From NCBI GenBank assembly GCA_009838515.1, contig VXRL01000084.1:62001-126000 (forward strand): a DNA stretch of 64,000 bases. The letters are read 5' to 3'. Both the position numbers and the translations under genes were made by a program. The DNA is from Terriglobia bacterium. Its GTDB lineage: Bacteria; Acidobacteriota; Terriglobia; Bryobacterales; UBA6623. The notes under the pieces are model-generated. The model was not told the origin of the DNA. It saw nothing but the letters and a program-made list of their open reading frames with translations, and did no database searches. Shown here in pieces: positions 28,306-37,452 of this stretch (positions are counted from its first letter, which is position 1; every line of letters starts with the position of its first letter).

Positions 28306-28527
28306 ATGTCCAAGGAGTTGACTGCAATCATCGAGAGCGAAGGGGATGGCTACGTAGCACTCTGTCCCGAGGTGGATGTGGTCAGCCAAGGTGACACCGT
28401 AACCGAAGCACGCTCCAACCTCAAGGAGGCACTTGAATTGTTCTTTGAAACCGCATCAGAAACTGAGATTGAACAACGCTTTCGTTCGGAGGTGTATGTG
28501 ACTAGGGTCGAGGTGGCGGTTGGCTAA
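28306..28527 (+). CDS. hicB: HicB-family antitoxin
   Basis: 73 residues from the ATG at 28306; the longer in-frame start at 28240 would run through the promoter. The sequence follows the partial RNase-H-like HicB fold: LTAIIESEGDGYVALCPEVD, then VVSQGDTVTEARSNLKEALE. It lacks an obvious C-terminal ribbon-helix-helix or HTH domain, so it belongs to the short form. It lies before the toxin gene, and its last codons overlap the toxin start by 8 bp. It would block the HicA active-site His. Confidence 0.87.
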   Translation: MSKELTAIIESEGDGYVALCPEVDVVSQGDTVTEARSNLKEALELFFETASETEIEQRFRSEVYVTRVEVAVG

Positions 28528-28738
28528 GATCCGAGTCCATTCGGCGGGGAGTGTTCGCAGGATCCTAGAGGCCCATGGTTTCGTCGAAGTGCGAAGGCGA
28601 GGGAGCCACATCGTTATGCAGAAGATGGTGGGTTCAACCACTCGAACCGTACCGATTCCGAATCATCGAGCATTGCGCGTGGGCACGTTATTGTCGATAG
28701 TCCGTCAATCCGGTGTTCCTCGAGAAGAGTTTGAATGA
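28520..28738 (+). CDS. hicA: HicA-family mRNA interferase toxin
   Basis: 72 residues, TTG start inside the end of hicB. HicA is a double-stranded-RNA-binding-fold toxin that cleaves mRNA and tmRNA. The catalytic His is present in RRRGSHIVMQ, and the block VRRILEAHGFVEV before it and TVPIPNHRALRVGTLLSIVR after it are family typical. The rare start codon and the overlap should keep toxin output below antitoxin output. The active site looks intact. Confidence 0.88.
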   Translation: MAKIRVHSAGSVRRILEAHGFVEVRRRGSHIVMQKMVGSTTRTVPIPNHRALRVGTLLSIVRQSGVPREEFE

Positions 28739-29261
28739 TTCTGACATAAGCACTCACGCACGAGATGGCCGGTAGAGCACTACAGGAAGCTGTGCGGGTG
28801 AACTCGGAGTTCCTTAGTCATCGATCGTGGCAATCCCTACGACAAGCTCGTAGTTTATGGGACGCTGAGCAATCTAGGAGCCCCACTGCTTAGATCGGAC
28901 ATGGTGAAGAACATAGTCGTGCTCGACGCAAAGATCGGGGCGAGTTGCCGTCGCGAAACCGAAACGTCGTCCGCGAAGAGGCGAGTTCGGAAACTTGGCA
29001 AATGCGACTGAAGGCGCCCGGCGGGAACCCGAAAGACGACCATGCATCGACGCGTTCCTGAACCGTCGGTTGACGCTCCGGAATCGTGGCTGTTTCTCTT
29101 CGGTTACCTGATCCACTTGTGGCGAAGCCTGCTTCTGCGTGGGTCCGTACCTGTGATCTGGTGGTTCGGCGGAACCGTATGGGACTGTCAGGCGAACCTC
29201 GAAAGGGTAGCGTGGTCATTCCTCTGCTTGTTCCGAACCGAGCTGTTGTTACGCTGAAGCA
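28739..29261. other. Intergenic region of about 520 bp, lower GC, nothing recognised
   Basis: Short frames are present on both strands (for example the minus frame running into 28890-29408) but none has family similarity or a ribosome site I trust. The base composition is less GC-rich than the flanks, which is common for acquired or decayed DNA next to toxin-antitoxin genes. No MoxR AAA+ gene, the usual first member of the following operon, is present. Confidence 0.4.
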
Positions 29262-30170
29262 ATGCACGCTCCGGCGACACTGCTCAGCGCAGAGGCGCTG
29301 GAGCGGCTCGAGCGGCTGACGATCCGCTGGACCCAGTCCTTCCAGGGGCGGATCGGCGGTGACATCGTGTCCCGCTACCCAGGCGTCGGACACGAATTCC
29401 TGGACCACCGCAATTTCCAGCGGGGCGACGACCTGCGCGCCGTCAACTGGCGAGCCTACATGCGGCTCGAGCGCATGTTCCTGAAGCTTTTCCGGTCCGA
29501 GCCCCGGATTCCCGTGCGCATACTGATCGACACCAGCGAGTCGATGGCGGTCGGCGGAGAGGACGCCTCGGATTCCAAGTTCGCCTATGCCTGCCGCTTG
29601 GCCGCCTCGCTATGCTACGTCGGCTTGGTCCGCCTCGAGACCATCGTGCTGCAGCCCTTCTCAGACACACTCTCGGATTCGTTTCGAGCGCACGGGGGAA
29701 GACTCCGCTACGGCCAGGCGGCGGAGTACATCTCGAATCTCGAGACCGGCGGCGGCACGGCCTTCCAACGCCCGGTGCGGGACTACCTGATGAAGTTTCC
29801 CGTCCCGGGGATCACATTCGTGCTGAGCGACTTTTTGAACGACGCAGGAGACAGTCTGCCGCTGGAGCACTTGGTCAACGAAGGCCACGAAGTTCACTTG
29901 CTGCAGATCGCCTCGCCAAGCGATCGCGAGCCTCCTTGGCGCGGCGACCTCGAACTGTTCGAGGCCGAGACGGACTCGGTTCTGCAGGTCAGCCTTGACG
30001 ACAGCTCGGCTCGCGAGTATCGCGACTCGTACGACGAGTTTTGCCTCTCTATCGAGCGACATGCCAAGCGATCCGGCGCGCAATACCTGCACCTCTCCAC
30101 GGCCGAGCCGATCGAGAGCGTGCTATTCCAGGAATTGCCCGCCACTCGCCACGCGATGGGACCGCAATAG
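29262..30170 (+). CDS. DUF58 domain protein (VWA-like)
   Basis: 302 residues. The DUF58 signature VGHEFLDHRNFQRGDDLRAV then NWRAYMRLERMFLKLF is at about 45-80, followed by a VWA-type metal site (ILIDTSESMAVGG; D-x-S-x-S form). It is cytosolic with no membrane segment. DUF58 proteins are partners of MoxR AAA+ ATPases and BatA-like proteins in chaperone-like or envelope-stress roles. It opens a three-gene operon with 3-bp and overlapping junctions. MoxR is missing from the locus. Confidence 0.85.
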   Translation: MHAPATLLSAEALERLERLTIRWTQSFQGRIGGDIVSRYPGVGHEFLDHRNFQRGDDLRAVNWRAYMRLERMFLKLFRSEPRIPVRILIDTSESMAVGGEDASDSKFAYACRLAASLCYVGLVRLETIVLQPFSDTLSDSFRAHGGRLRYGQAAEYISNLETGGGTAFQRPVRDYLMKFPVPGITFVLSDFLNDAGDSLPLEHLVNEGHEVHLLQIASPSDREPPWRGDLELFEAETDSVLQVSLDDSSAREYRDSYDEFCLSIERHAKRSGAQYLHLSTAEPIESVLFQELPATRHAMGPQ

Positions 30171-30173
30171 GCC

Positions 30174-32093
30174 ATGGGACTGCTCAACCTCGCCCTAGCG
30201 CAGCTGCTCGGGATCTTCGCGCCAATCGCCGGCCTGCTCGTCGCTCTGTACTTCTACGACCGGTCGCGCCGCAGGGTGCTTGTGTCGACGCTGCGCTTCT
30301 GGCCAAAGCGGCCCGCTCCCGCGACGCGGCAGCGCCACAAGCGCATCCAGCACCCGCTTTCCCTGATCCTGCAGCTGCTCGCGCTCGGGTTGCTGCTGCT
30401 CGCTATCGCGGATCCCCGGCCCGGCACTTCCGATGCCTCGGCACAACGTCGCGTGATCGTCTTGGACACTTCGGCCTCGATGGCCCTGGCAGACGGCAAC
30501 GGCGTCAACCTGATGGACCAAGCCAAGACGCTGGCCCTGGCCTATATCGGCTCCCTGCCGGCCGGCGATCAGGTGATGCTGATCGAAGCAGACGGCTCTC
30601 CCATGGTCCGGGTGCCGTTCACGCGAGACCGCCAGCTGCTGCGCGAGAGCGTCTCCACAGCCGAGCCCAGCTTGACTCCGCTCGACATCGGCGCTGCATT
30701 CGACCTAGCCGACGGTACGCTCCGGCTTGCGCTGAATTCGGGCGGCGAGCCGCTGGAAGACAATGCGGGAGCGGGAGAGACGGTCTACGTCGGTCCGGGG
30801 CGATTCGACGGCGAGCCGGCTCGCGCGGGAGCGCTGCCGAGCGTCCGCTACCTGCAGACAGAGGCTCCTAGCGACTCGCTGGGAATTCTCGCGCTGGAGG
30901 CTTCTGCCGACCTTGCGGAGCGAGGTAAGTGGGACGTCGCGCTCAATGCGCGGAATTACGGCTCTGAACCCACCGCGGCCCGCATCGACTTCTTCTTCAG
31001 CGACAGGTTTCTCGGCCATCGCAACCTTTCCATCGCGGGGGGCGGAGACGCGAGCCTCCAGTTCACTCTCAGGAGCGACCATCCGGGCGGGCTGCGGGCG
31101 CAACTCGCCGCAGAAGATGCCTACCCGCAGAACAACTCCGCGACGGTCGCGATTCCCGCCCCGGACCACACTCGCGTCCAGATCCACGGAGCATCGGAAC
31201 GGGAGTTCGGTCCGCTGCTCGCAGCCGGCGCCCGCATCGAGGCCAGCTATGTGGAATTTCCCGAGGATCTAACCCCTGATGCGATCCATGTCTGGGCCGG
31301 CGGCGGAGGCACGGGATCGTCAAGCCGCGCGATCTACCTCGCACCGCCAGGCACGCAGTCACCGATCGCAGAGGCAGCGTCTGCGCGAAGAAGCCCGGTC
31401 TCGGAGTGGTCTGCCTCGCACCAGCTTGCCAAGGGAATCCGTGACCCCGACCTGATTCCAGACCGCGTTCGCGTGTTCACGCCTCGCCCCGGCGACGACG
31501 TCATCGCCAGCACGGCTGACGGACCCGTCATCGTCGCCCGGTCCGACGACGACAAGAGACTCGTAGCCTTGGGCTTCGATCTGACGGACCCCTCCGTCCG
31601 CGACCGCTTGTCCGCGCCGATGCTCTTCGCAAACGCGGTCTCGTGGCTGGATTCTGCGGCATTCCGCGCGGAGGCGGTCGCCGCCCGAGGTCCTGGAGCG
31701 GTGACCATCGAAGCGCCGAATTCCGCCCCGCGCCAGATTTCTGTCCGCACGGCTAGCGGGGTCAAGGTCCCATGGGTGCTTTCCGACGGGAAGGTTCGGT
31801 TCTATGCCGACCAACGGGATACCTACCGCGTGACCACCGCCGATCACGACCTGACCCTTGTCTTGCAGCAGCCGCAGATTCCGATCAGCAGCTGGGAACC
31901 GCCCGAGTCGGTCATGCGCGGGGTGCCGTCACGCCTGGCCGGGATGGGCGAATCGTGGATACCTTGGCCATGGCTCGCGGCCCTCGGGGCCCTGGTGCTG
32001 CTGTACGACTGGATCCGTTTCGGACGGGGGCGGCGCCTGACCGCTGAGACGATCCAAGCCGCTTCGGAAAATGCACAGGAGGGCAGGCTGTGA
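30174..32093 (+). CDS. BatA/VWA-type membrane protein
   Basis: 639 residues. Two N-terminal membrane segments (LLGIFAPIAGLLVALYFY and LSLILQLLALGLLLLAI) flank the BatA-type linker (STLRFWPKR). A VWA domain follows with the metal site VIVLDTSASM near residue 100. The middle is beta-rich, and a last membrane segment (WLAALGALVLLYDWI) lies near residue 600. The VWA would face the periplasm or cytoplasm depending on the odd number of helices; with three helices the large middle part is probably periplasmic. It overlaps the next gene by 4 bp (GTGA). Confidence 0.82.
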   Translation: MGLLNLALAQLLGIFAPIAGLLVALYFYDRSRRRVLVSTLRFWPKRPAPATRQRHKRIQHPLSLILQLLALGLLLLAIADPRPGTSDASAQRRVIVLDTSASMALADGNGVNLMDQAKTLALAYIGSLPAGDQVMLIEADGSPMVRVPFTRDRQLLRESVSTAEPSLTPLDIGAAFDLADGTLRLALNSGGEPLEDNAGAGETVYVGPGRFDGEPARAGALPSVRYLQTEAPSDSLGILALEASADLAERGKWDVALNARNYGSEPTAARIDFFFSDRFLGHRNLSIAGGGDASLQFTLRSDHPGGLRAQLAAEDAYPQNNSATVAIPAPDHTRVQIHGASEREFGPLLAAGARIEASYVEFPEDLTPDAIHVWAGGGGTGSSSRAIYLAPPGTQSPIAEAASARRSPVSEWSASHQLAKGIRDPDLIPDRVRVFTPRPGDDVIASTADGPVIVARSDDDKRLVALGFDLTDPSVRDRLSAPMLFANAVSWLDSAAFRAEAVAARGPGAVTIEAPNSAPRQISVRTASGVKVPWVLSDGKVRFYADQRDTYRVTTADHDLTLVLQQPQIPISSWEPPESVMRGVPSRLAGMGESWIPWPWLAALGALVLLYDWIRFGRGRRLTAETIQAASENAQEGRL

Positions 32094-34543
32094 CGCTGGA
32101 AACCGCCTGGCCGCTGCTGCTGTTGATTCCGCTGCTGGCCTGGGCCGCCCGCGAGTGGGCGCACACCCCGAGGCGGCTGGGCCTGTTGCTGAAGACGCTG
32201 GCCCTGGCAGCGGTGTGCTTGGCGCTGTGCCAGCCTCAATGGCGCATATCGGAGACCTACGCCGCGGTCGCGATCCTGAGCGACGCTTCCGACAGCATCC
32301 CGGAAGAGCAGCGCGGACAGCAGGAGGCGTTCCTGCAGCGGGCCCGGGCGGCGGGCCGAGGACACACGCTGCGAGAGCTGGAATTCGGCAAGCTGCCTGT
32401 GCGGCAGTTGCGCGACAGCGAGGCCAGCCGCTCCACGAACCTGGAGGCAGCGCTACGCAACGCGCTGGGCGCGCTGCCGGCCGACCGGGTGCCGCGGCTG
32501 GTGTTGGTCAGCGACGGCCACGCCAGCGAGGGAGCGGTCGAGCGCGCGGTCTACCAAGCCTGGAGTCGCAAAGTGCCGGTTGACACCTACGCGCTGGCGG
32601 GGCGGGCGGAACCGAGGCTCCGGCTCGCGGGTATGCGTATGCCCTCGCAAGCGTATGTCGGCGAGAGCTTCCCGATCGAGTTCGAGATCGAGAGCCCCGC
32701 ATCCGTGCGCGCCAGCCTCGAGCTGCGCGCGGACGGGCAACTGATCGGAAGCGAGCAAGTGGCGCTGCAAGCCGGCACGAGCGCCGTCGTGGCACGGGCC
32801 AAGCTCGAAAGCCCGGGGGCAACCTTGGTGGAGGGCCAGCTCACGACCGCCGACGAGGAGCAAGCGCGCTTCGCCGGAGCGGTATCCATCCACGAGCCGC
32901 GCGCACTTCTGATTTCCTCCGACTCCGACCAGCAGAACGCTTCCCTGGCGGGCGTCTTGGTCGGATCGGGATTCCAGCTCGAGCGCGCGCCGGCGGCAGC
33001 GGTGCGCGATGCAGAGAGCCTCGACTACGATTTGGTGATCTGCTCGAACGAAGACTTCGAAGCCTGGCCCGAGGCCGTCAAGGAGAGGCTCGCCAAGTTC
33101 GTGCGCGACGGCGGCGGCTTCCTCCTCATCGCGGGCGAGAAGAATCTCTATCGCGAGAGCACCCACGAGGAACCGGACGAACTGCAATCGATGCTGCCGG
33201 CGATCCTGGCCCCGCCGCGCACGCCGGAAGGAACGGCCGTGGTGTTGGTCGTGGACAAGTCCTCGTCGATGGAGGGCAAGAAGATGCAGCTCGCACGGCA
33301 GTCGGCGCTAGGCGTGGTCGAGAACCTGCGAGCAATCGACAGCGTGGGGGTGCTGGCATTTGACAATTCGTTCGAATGGGCCGCCCCCCTGAAGCGGAAC
33401 GAGACGCCGGCCGAGACCCAGAGGATGATCAGCGGAATCGTGGCAGATGGCGGCACCCAGATCGCGCCGGCTCTAGGCGAGGCATACAGGATCATCCGGC
33501 CGCAGGAGGCCGTGTACAAGCACATCCTGCTGCTGACGGACGGAATCTCCGAAGAAGGCGACAGCATCGCGCTTGCGCGCGAGGCCGCCGCCAACGAGGT
33601 AACGATCTCGACAATCGGCCTGGGCCAGGACGTCAATCGCTCTTATCTGGAGCGCGTAGCCCGCAGCGCCGAGGGGCAATCCTATTTCCTAATCGATATC
33701 TCGGCACTGGAGCAGATCGTGCTCAAAGACGTGATGGAGCACACCGGCACATCCGTCACGGAGCGGGAATTCGTGCCGTTCGCGGAGCGAGACTTCGAGA
33801 TCCTCGAAGGCTTGGACTTGACCGAGCCGGGGCCGCTGCTGGGCTGGGTCAAGTTCGAGGTCAAGCCAGCGGCGGATACGATCCTGCACGCGGCCGACGA
33901 CGACCCATTGTTCGCGCGCTGGCAGTTCGGCCTCGGACGTTCGGCTGTATTCGCGTCCGACGCCAAGGATCGCTGGGCGACCAACTGGGTAGCCTGGCCG
34001 GGATTCGACACCTTCTGGTCGAACTCGCTGCGGGATCTGTTGCCGAGGGCGGCGCGCACCGCCGTACAGACTGAGCACGACGCCGGCACCGATGAGATCG
34101 TGGTGCGCTTCAGCCCGTCCTCGGATGACAGGCCGGACGAGCTGCCCGATCTCTACGCACTGGGTCCGGACGGCTATAGACATGTCGCGACACCGAAACC
34201 GACCGGCGGGGGATTCGAGGCGCGCTTTCCGTCCGAAGGACTCTACGGATTGTTCCGCATCCGGCCCGCCGAAAGGTCCCGCACGTTTCCAGAGGCCGCG
34301 TACTATCGCGAGAATTCCGAATTGAGCCGGTACGGCTCAGATTCTCAATTGCTCCAGACCATCGCTGCCGCGACGGGCGGGCGCGCTAATCCCGCCCCCG
34401 AAGACCTTTTCGCCACCGGAGGCCGGGCGATCGAGCGCTGGATGGATCTGTGGCCGGCCCTGCTGGTCCTGGCGATCCTGCTGAACTTCGTCGAGCTGCT
34501 CGCCCGCAAGGGATGGCTCCCGGTGCTGGGGCGCTGGGCCTAA
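32090..34543 (+). CDS. Large VWA-domain membrane protein with glutamine-amidotransferase-like fold region
   Basis: 817 residues, GTG start. Two N-terminal membrane segments (WPLLLLIPLLAWAA; LLLKTLALAAVCLALC) precede a first degenerate VWA-like region (VAILSDASDSIPEEQ). A Rossmann-type segment of the class-I GATase-like kind follows near 270-360 (YDLVICSNEDFEAWPEAVK). A full VWA has its MIDAS in VVLVVDKSSSM near 384-394. The C-terminus has one more membrane helix (WPALLVLAILLNFVELLA). It is the third gene of the DUF58-BatA operon and presumably forms a membrane complex with both. Confidence 0.82.
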   Translation: MTLETAWPLLLLIPLLAWAAREWAHTPRRLGLLLKTLALAAVCLALCQPQWRISETYAAVAILSDASDSIPEEQRGQQEAFLQRARAAGRGHTLRELEFGKLPVRQLRDSEASRSTNLEAALRNALGALPADRVPRLVLVSDGHASEGAVERAVYQAWSRKVPVDTYALAGRAEPRLRLAGMRMPSQAYVGESFPIEFEIESPASVRASLELRADGQLIGSEQVALQAGTSAVVARAKLESPGATLVEGQLTTADEEQARFAGAVSIHEPRALLISSDSDQQNASLAGVLVGSGFQLERAPAAAVRDAESLDYDLVICSNEDFEAWPEAVKERLAKFVRDGGGFLLIAGEKNLYRESTHEEPDELQSMLPAILAPPRTPEGTAVVLVVDKSSSMEGKKMQLARQSALGVVENLRAIDSVGVLAFDNSFEWAAPLKRNETPAETQRMISGIVADGGTQIAPALGEAYRIIRPQEAVYKHILLLTDGISEEGDSIALAREAAANEVTISTIGLGQDVNRSYLERVARSAEGQSYFLIDISALEQIVLKDVMEHTGTSVTEREFVPFAERDFEILEGLDLTEPGPLLGWVKFEVKPAADTILHAADDDPLFARWQFGLGRSAVFASDAKDRWATNWVAWPGFDTFWSNSLRDLLPRAARTAVQTEHDAGTDEIVVRFSPSSDDRPDELPDLYALGPDGYRHVATPKPTGGGFEARFPSEGLYGLFRIRPAERSRTFPEAAYYRENSELSRYGSDSQLLQTIAAATGGRANPAPEDLFATGGRAIERWMDLWPALLVLAILLNFVELLARKGWLPVLGRWA

Positions 34544-34577
34544 GGACCCGAGAAGCCGGTGCTATTCTTGGACTTGT

Positions 34578-34817
34578 ATGGCGATCCGCATGTACTCGAC
34601 GCAGTGGTGCTCGGACTGCTGGCGGGCCAAGAATTTCCTCCGCGAGCAAGGCATCGAGTTCACTGAGATCGACATCGAGAACGACGATCGCGCCGCGGAC
34701 CTCGTCATGCACCACAACGACGGCAAGCGTCGGGTGCCCACATTCGACATCGATGGCGAATTCTACGGCAATCCGAACATCCCGGAACTGGCACGCATCC
34801 TCGGTGTCGCAATCTGA
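34578..34817 (+). CDS. Glutaredoxin-like small thiol oxidoreductase
   Basis: 79 residues. The active-site motif C12-S-D-C15 follows MAIRMYSTQW, and the cis-Pro block RRVPTFDIDG is at about 50-59, the standard glutaredoxin/mycoredoxin order. CSDC differs from the CPYC of classical glutaredoxins and is closer to the mycoredoxin or NrdH-like group. It would reduce disulfides or mixed thiols in the cytoplasm. The start is fixed by length; the upstream gap is 34 bp after the VWA operon. Confidence 0.85.
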   Translation: MAIRMYSTQWCSDCWRAKNFLREQGIEFTEIDIENDDRAADLVMHHNDGKRRVPTFDIDGEFYGNPNIPELARILGVAI

Positions 34818-34843
34818 CGGATTCGCGTTGCCAGCCTTGCTTG

Positions 34844-35830
34844 ATGCAGCCCGCCGCGACAGACAGCCGCGCCTCCGGCGCGGATCCTGAGAAAGCGACT
34901 CCGCGGTCCCGGAGCGGCTTTCTCGACTTCGCCCATTCGCACTGCTTGCGCCGCACCGAAAAGACGGCGGAGCGCTTGGCAGCTGCGCGCTCCGATCCAA
35001 CCGCCTCCGCGGTACACGACCTGCGGGTGGCGGCACGGCGCTTGGTCTACACCCTGGACTGCTTTTCCGTGCTGCTGGACGCGGATCGAGCGGCAGACTT
35101 CCGCAAGCGGGTCAAATCCCTCCTCTCCGCTGCGCGGCTGGTCCGCGAGCTAGACGTCGCGCTCGAACTCGTCTCTAAATTGGATTCGGGCCTGCAACAC
35201 TCGATTGCCGACGATCTGCGGCGAAGACGCGACACAGCAGCGAGGCTCATGAGCGAACGGCTGGAGCGCAAAGGGGTTCAGAAGCTCACACGCCGCTGGC
35301 TCAGCACTGCGAGCGGCGCTGCGCCCGAACCCGCCAAGGAAACACCGGAGGCGACCAAGGCTGGCGGAAGGTGGTATTCCCACCTGCCTTGGATGCCTGA
35401 GCAATCCTGCGCCGCAAACGCCAGCGCGGTCCTGCCCTCGCTAGCAGCGGATTACTTCCGCCAAGGACGCGCAGCCTGCATCGAGGGCACTCCGCCGGAT
35501 GAACTGCACGCATTTCGACTCGCGAGCAAGCGACTGCGCTATTGCCTGGAACTCTTCTCCGAGCAGTACGGTCCATCGTTGGCCACGCGGCTTGAGTCAT
35601 TGCGAGACATCCAAGGGCGACTTGGGGCGCTAAGCGACTACGACTCCACCATCCGGCTGCTCGATTCAGCTGAAGCGCCGAGCGATTCAGCCTCGCTACG
35701 GCTGCTGACCATCTTGTCTGACGGCCAAGGAGACGCGACCGAGTCCTTCCTCAAGTCTTGGAAGCGGAATCTCGACACGCCAAACGTCGAAGACGATTGG
35801 AAAACCTATCTGACCCTGCCACAAGAATGA
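34844..35830 (+). CDS. CHAD domain protein
   Basis: 328 residues from ATG 34844; a TTG three bases earlier is also in frame. The conserved His/basic CHAD helices are seen twice: VHDLRVAARRLVYTLDCF near 60-78 and LHAFRLASKRLRYCLELF near 225-242. CHAD proteins bind polyphosphate and localise to polyphosphate granules in several bacteria. No CYTH triphosphatase domain is fused or adjacent. Its stop overlaps a possible small ORF (ATGA). Confidence 0.85.
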   Translation: MQPAATDSRASGADPEKATPRSRSGFLDFAHSHCLRRTEKTAERLAAARSDPTASAVHDLRVAARRLVYTLDCFSVLLDADRAADFRKRVKSLLSAARLVRELDVALELVSKLDSGLQHSIADDLRRRRDTAARLMSERLERKGVQKLTRRWLSTASGAAPEPAKETPEATKAGGRWYSHLPWMPEQSCAANASAVLPSLAADYFRQGRAACIEGTPPDELHAFRLASKRLRYCLELFSEQYGPSLATRLESLRDIQGRLGALSDYDSTIRLLDSAEAPSDSASLRLLTILSDGQGDATESFLKSWKRNLDTPNVEDDWKTYLTLPQE

Positions 35831-36069
35831 ACCTCCTCAGTCTTGGGGCAGGCTCCTCGATGCGGCGCGAGAGTGAGGATCGGGCCAAGATTGCAATCGC
35901 CCAGGCTGCACTTGTCGGCGCAACCTTGCCGGTAGTCGTGATGGCGTTGCGCCACCATTTCCGAGACCGCGACGACATGCTAGGGCGCGGGAGCCAGCGG
36001 GCTCTCGGGATCCGTGCGGCGCGGGGCTCCGAGGCGAGCGATGACCCGCCCCGCGTCGGCCGCGGCTAG
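35827..36069 (+). CDS. Possible small ORF, function unknown
   Basis: 80 residues, ATG overlapping the CHAD stop (ATGA). The start MNLLSLGAGSSM faintly recalls the ASKHA first strand of Ppx/GppA proteins, which are often CHAD neighbours, but the rest (AKIAIAQAALVGATLPVVV) does not continue that fold. The stop shares CTAG with the stop of the convergent porin gene. It may be a degraded gene or a chance frame. Confidence 0.25.
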   Translation: MNLLSLGAGSSMRRESEDRAKIAIAQAALVGATLPVVVMALRHHFRDRDDMLGRGSQRALGIRAARGSEASDDPPRVGRG

Positions 36070-37379
36070 AGCTGGACGACGAGGCTGGTGTAGAGGTAGG
36101 TCTGCGATTCCCCGCCCGGCACGTGACGCTCGACGAACGGCCCGGCGAAAAACCGGAAGACGCCGACGACGAGCTGGAGCCGCTCCACCGGGCGGTACCG
36201 CAGGACCGCATCCAGCTCCGAGCCGACCGACCCCGTGCTGGCGCCGCCTTCCGGAGCCCGGGCCTCCAGCGCATTGCTCGCAGCGTACAGGCCGTCGTTC
36301 CGGCTGGCCAAGCGGTGCGAGATGTACTCGACCTCGATCTCCAGCCCCTCTCGCGGGCGAATCCGCACGCCGCCGTTGAGGTACTGCAGATTCCTGAGAG
36401 CCACGAGATCCTGCTCGCCGTAGTGCCGGTGCCGGGATATGAAGAACGGCTCGAAGGTGGAGTTCGTTCTGTCAAGCGGGTTCGCGTCCCCGCTGCCGTG
36501 GCTCCACTCGAAACCAAGCCTCGGCCGAGCCGGCAGCCGCTCAAAGGTCCTGCCGAGTCCGGTCGTGGCCGACCAGGCCCGCTTGCCGAGGCCGCCGACG
36601 TGTCCGCCCTGCCCCATCAGGATGAATTCGTAGTCCCAACTCTTGTCCAGCATCCCCGAGAAGCGCGAGCCTATGGTGCGGAGCCGGCCGCCGACGTTCG
36701 ACCCGGCATTTACGGGCTGCCGCGTCAGCAGAACGAAGGGCTCGATCCTCAGCCCGTCCACCCACGAACGGATCGAGCCGACCGCTCCGGCCACGGCCGT
36801 TCCCGTGGTTGGAAAATCTGGACCCTCCCGGACCGTGGCATGCGAGACGGCGAATACGTCGACGCTGTCCTCACCCCGCCGCAGGATCAGCTTGCCGCCG
36901 TCCCAAACAGGCGTGGTGTTGCTCCAGCCGCGGGCGCCGATCAAGCGGCCCTCGAAGTAATCGAGCTCCTGCCGGCCAGCGCGCAGGGTCACCGGGCCGG
37001 ACTCGTGCCCGAAGGCCACGTACAACTGGCGAAATCCCAGGTTATGGAAGCGCAGCGGGTTGCCGCCGGGATCAAGGCCCGCGACTCGCGCGTCCTGCGC
37101 CTGGACGACCACGCCTACGTGCTTGGCCGGCCGCAGGCCGAGGTTGAGCCTCAGCCTCGACAGGGCGAAGCTGTCCACGCCCTCGGGATTGACTCCGTTG
37201 CCGCTGCGGGTCTCTCCTCGGAACCTGAGCTCGGCACCGATCTCGAAACGCGGCTCGGGAGCGGTCCCGTCCTGGCCGGCCAGGCCGCCGGCAGAAGCGA
37301 GGCAGGCAATCGAGAGGAGAGCGCGCGCCAGCACCCCGCCGGCCACCGGGCGGACCGGGATGCGTGCCAGAGAAGCCAT
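36066..37379 (-). CDS. Outer-membrane porin of the alginate-export (AlgE-like) family
   Basis: 437 residues from the ATG at 37379 (GGAG upstream); an in-frame ATG at 37400 is possible. Signal peptide LLSIACLASAGGLAGQ. The mature protein alternates polar and hydrophobic residues as a beta barrel. Family landmarks are FEIGAELRFRGE, LRLNLGLRPAKHVGVVVQAQ, FHNLGFRQLYVAFGH and LRAGRQELDYFEGRLIG. It ends in YLYTSLVVQL. In Pseudomonas AlgE exports alginate; many soil-bacterial relatives are general porins, and no alginate genes are nearby, so transport specificity is open. Confidence 0.8.
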   Translation of the reverse strand: MASLARIPVRPVAGGVLARALLSIACLASAGGLAGQDGTAPEPRFEIGAELRFRGETRSGNGVNPEGVDSFALSRLRLNLGLRPAKHVGVVVQAQDARVAGLDPGGNPLRFHNLGFRQLYVAFGHESGPVTLRAGRQELDYFEGRLIGARGWSNTTPVWDGGKLILRRGEDSVDVFAVSHATVREGPDFPTTGTAVAGAVGSIRSWVDGLRIEPFVLLTRQPVNAGSNVGGRLRTIGSRFSGMLDKSWDYEFILMGQGGHVGGLGKRAWSATTGLGRTFERLPARPRLGFEWSHGSGDANPLDRTNSTFEPFFISRHRHYGEQDLVALRNLQYLNGGVRIRPREGLEIEVEYISHRLASRNDGLYAASNALEARAPEGGASTGSVGSELDAVLRYRPVERLQLVVGVFRFFAGPFVERHVPGGESQTYLYTSLVVQL

Positions 37380-37452
37380 TTCCGCACTCCGCCGGCCCAA
37401 ACGAGCAATGTAGCACGGCCAGCCGGACCGGCACTGGCAGCCGGGTAGGTCG

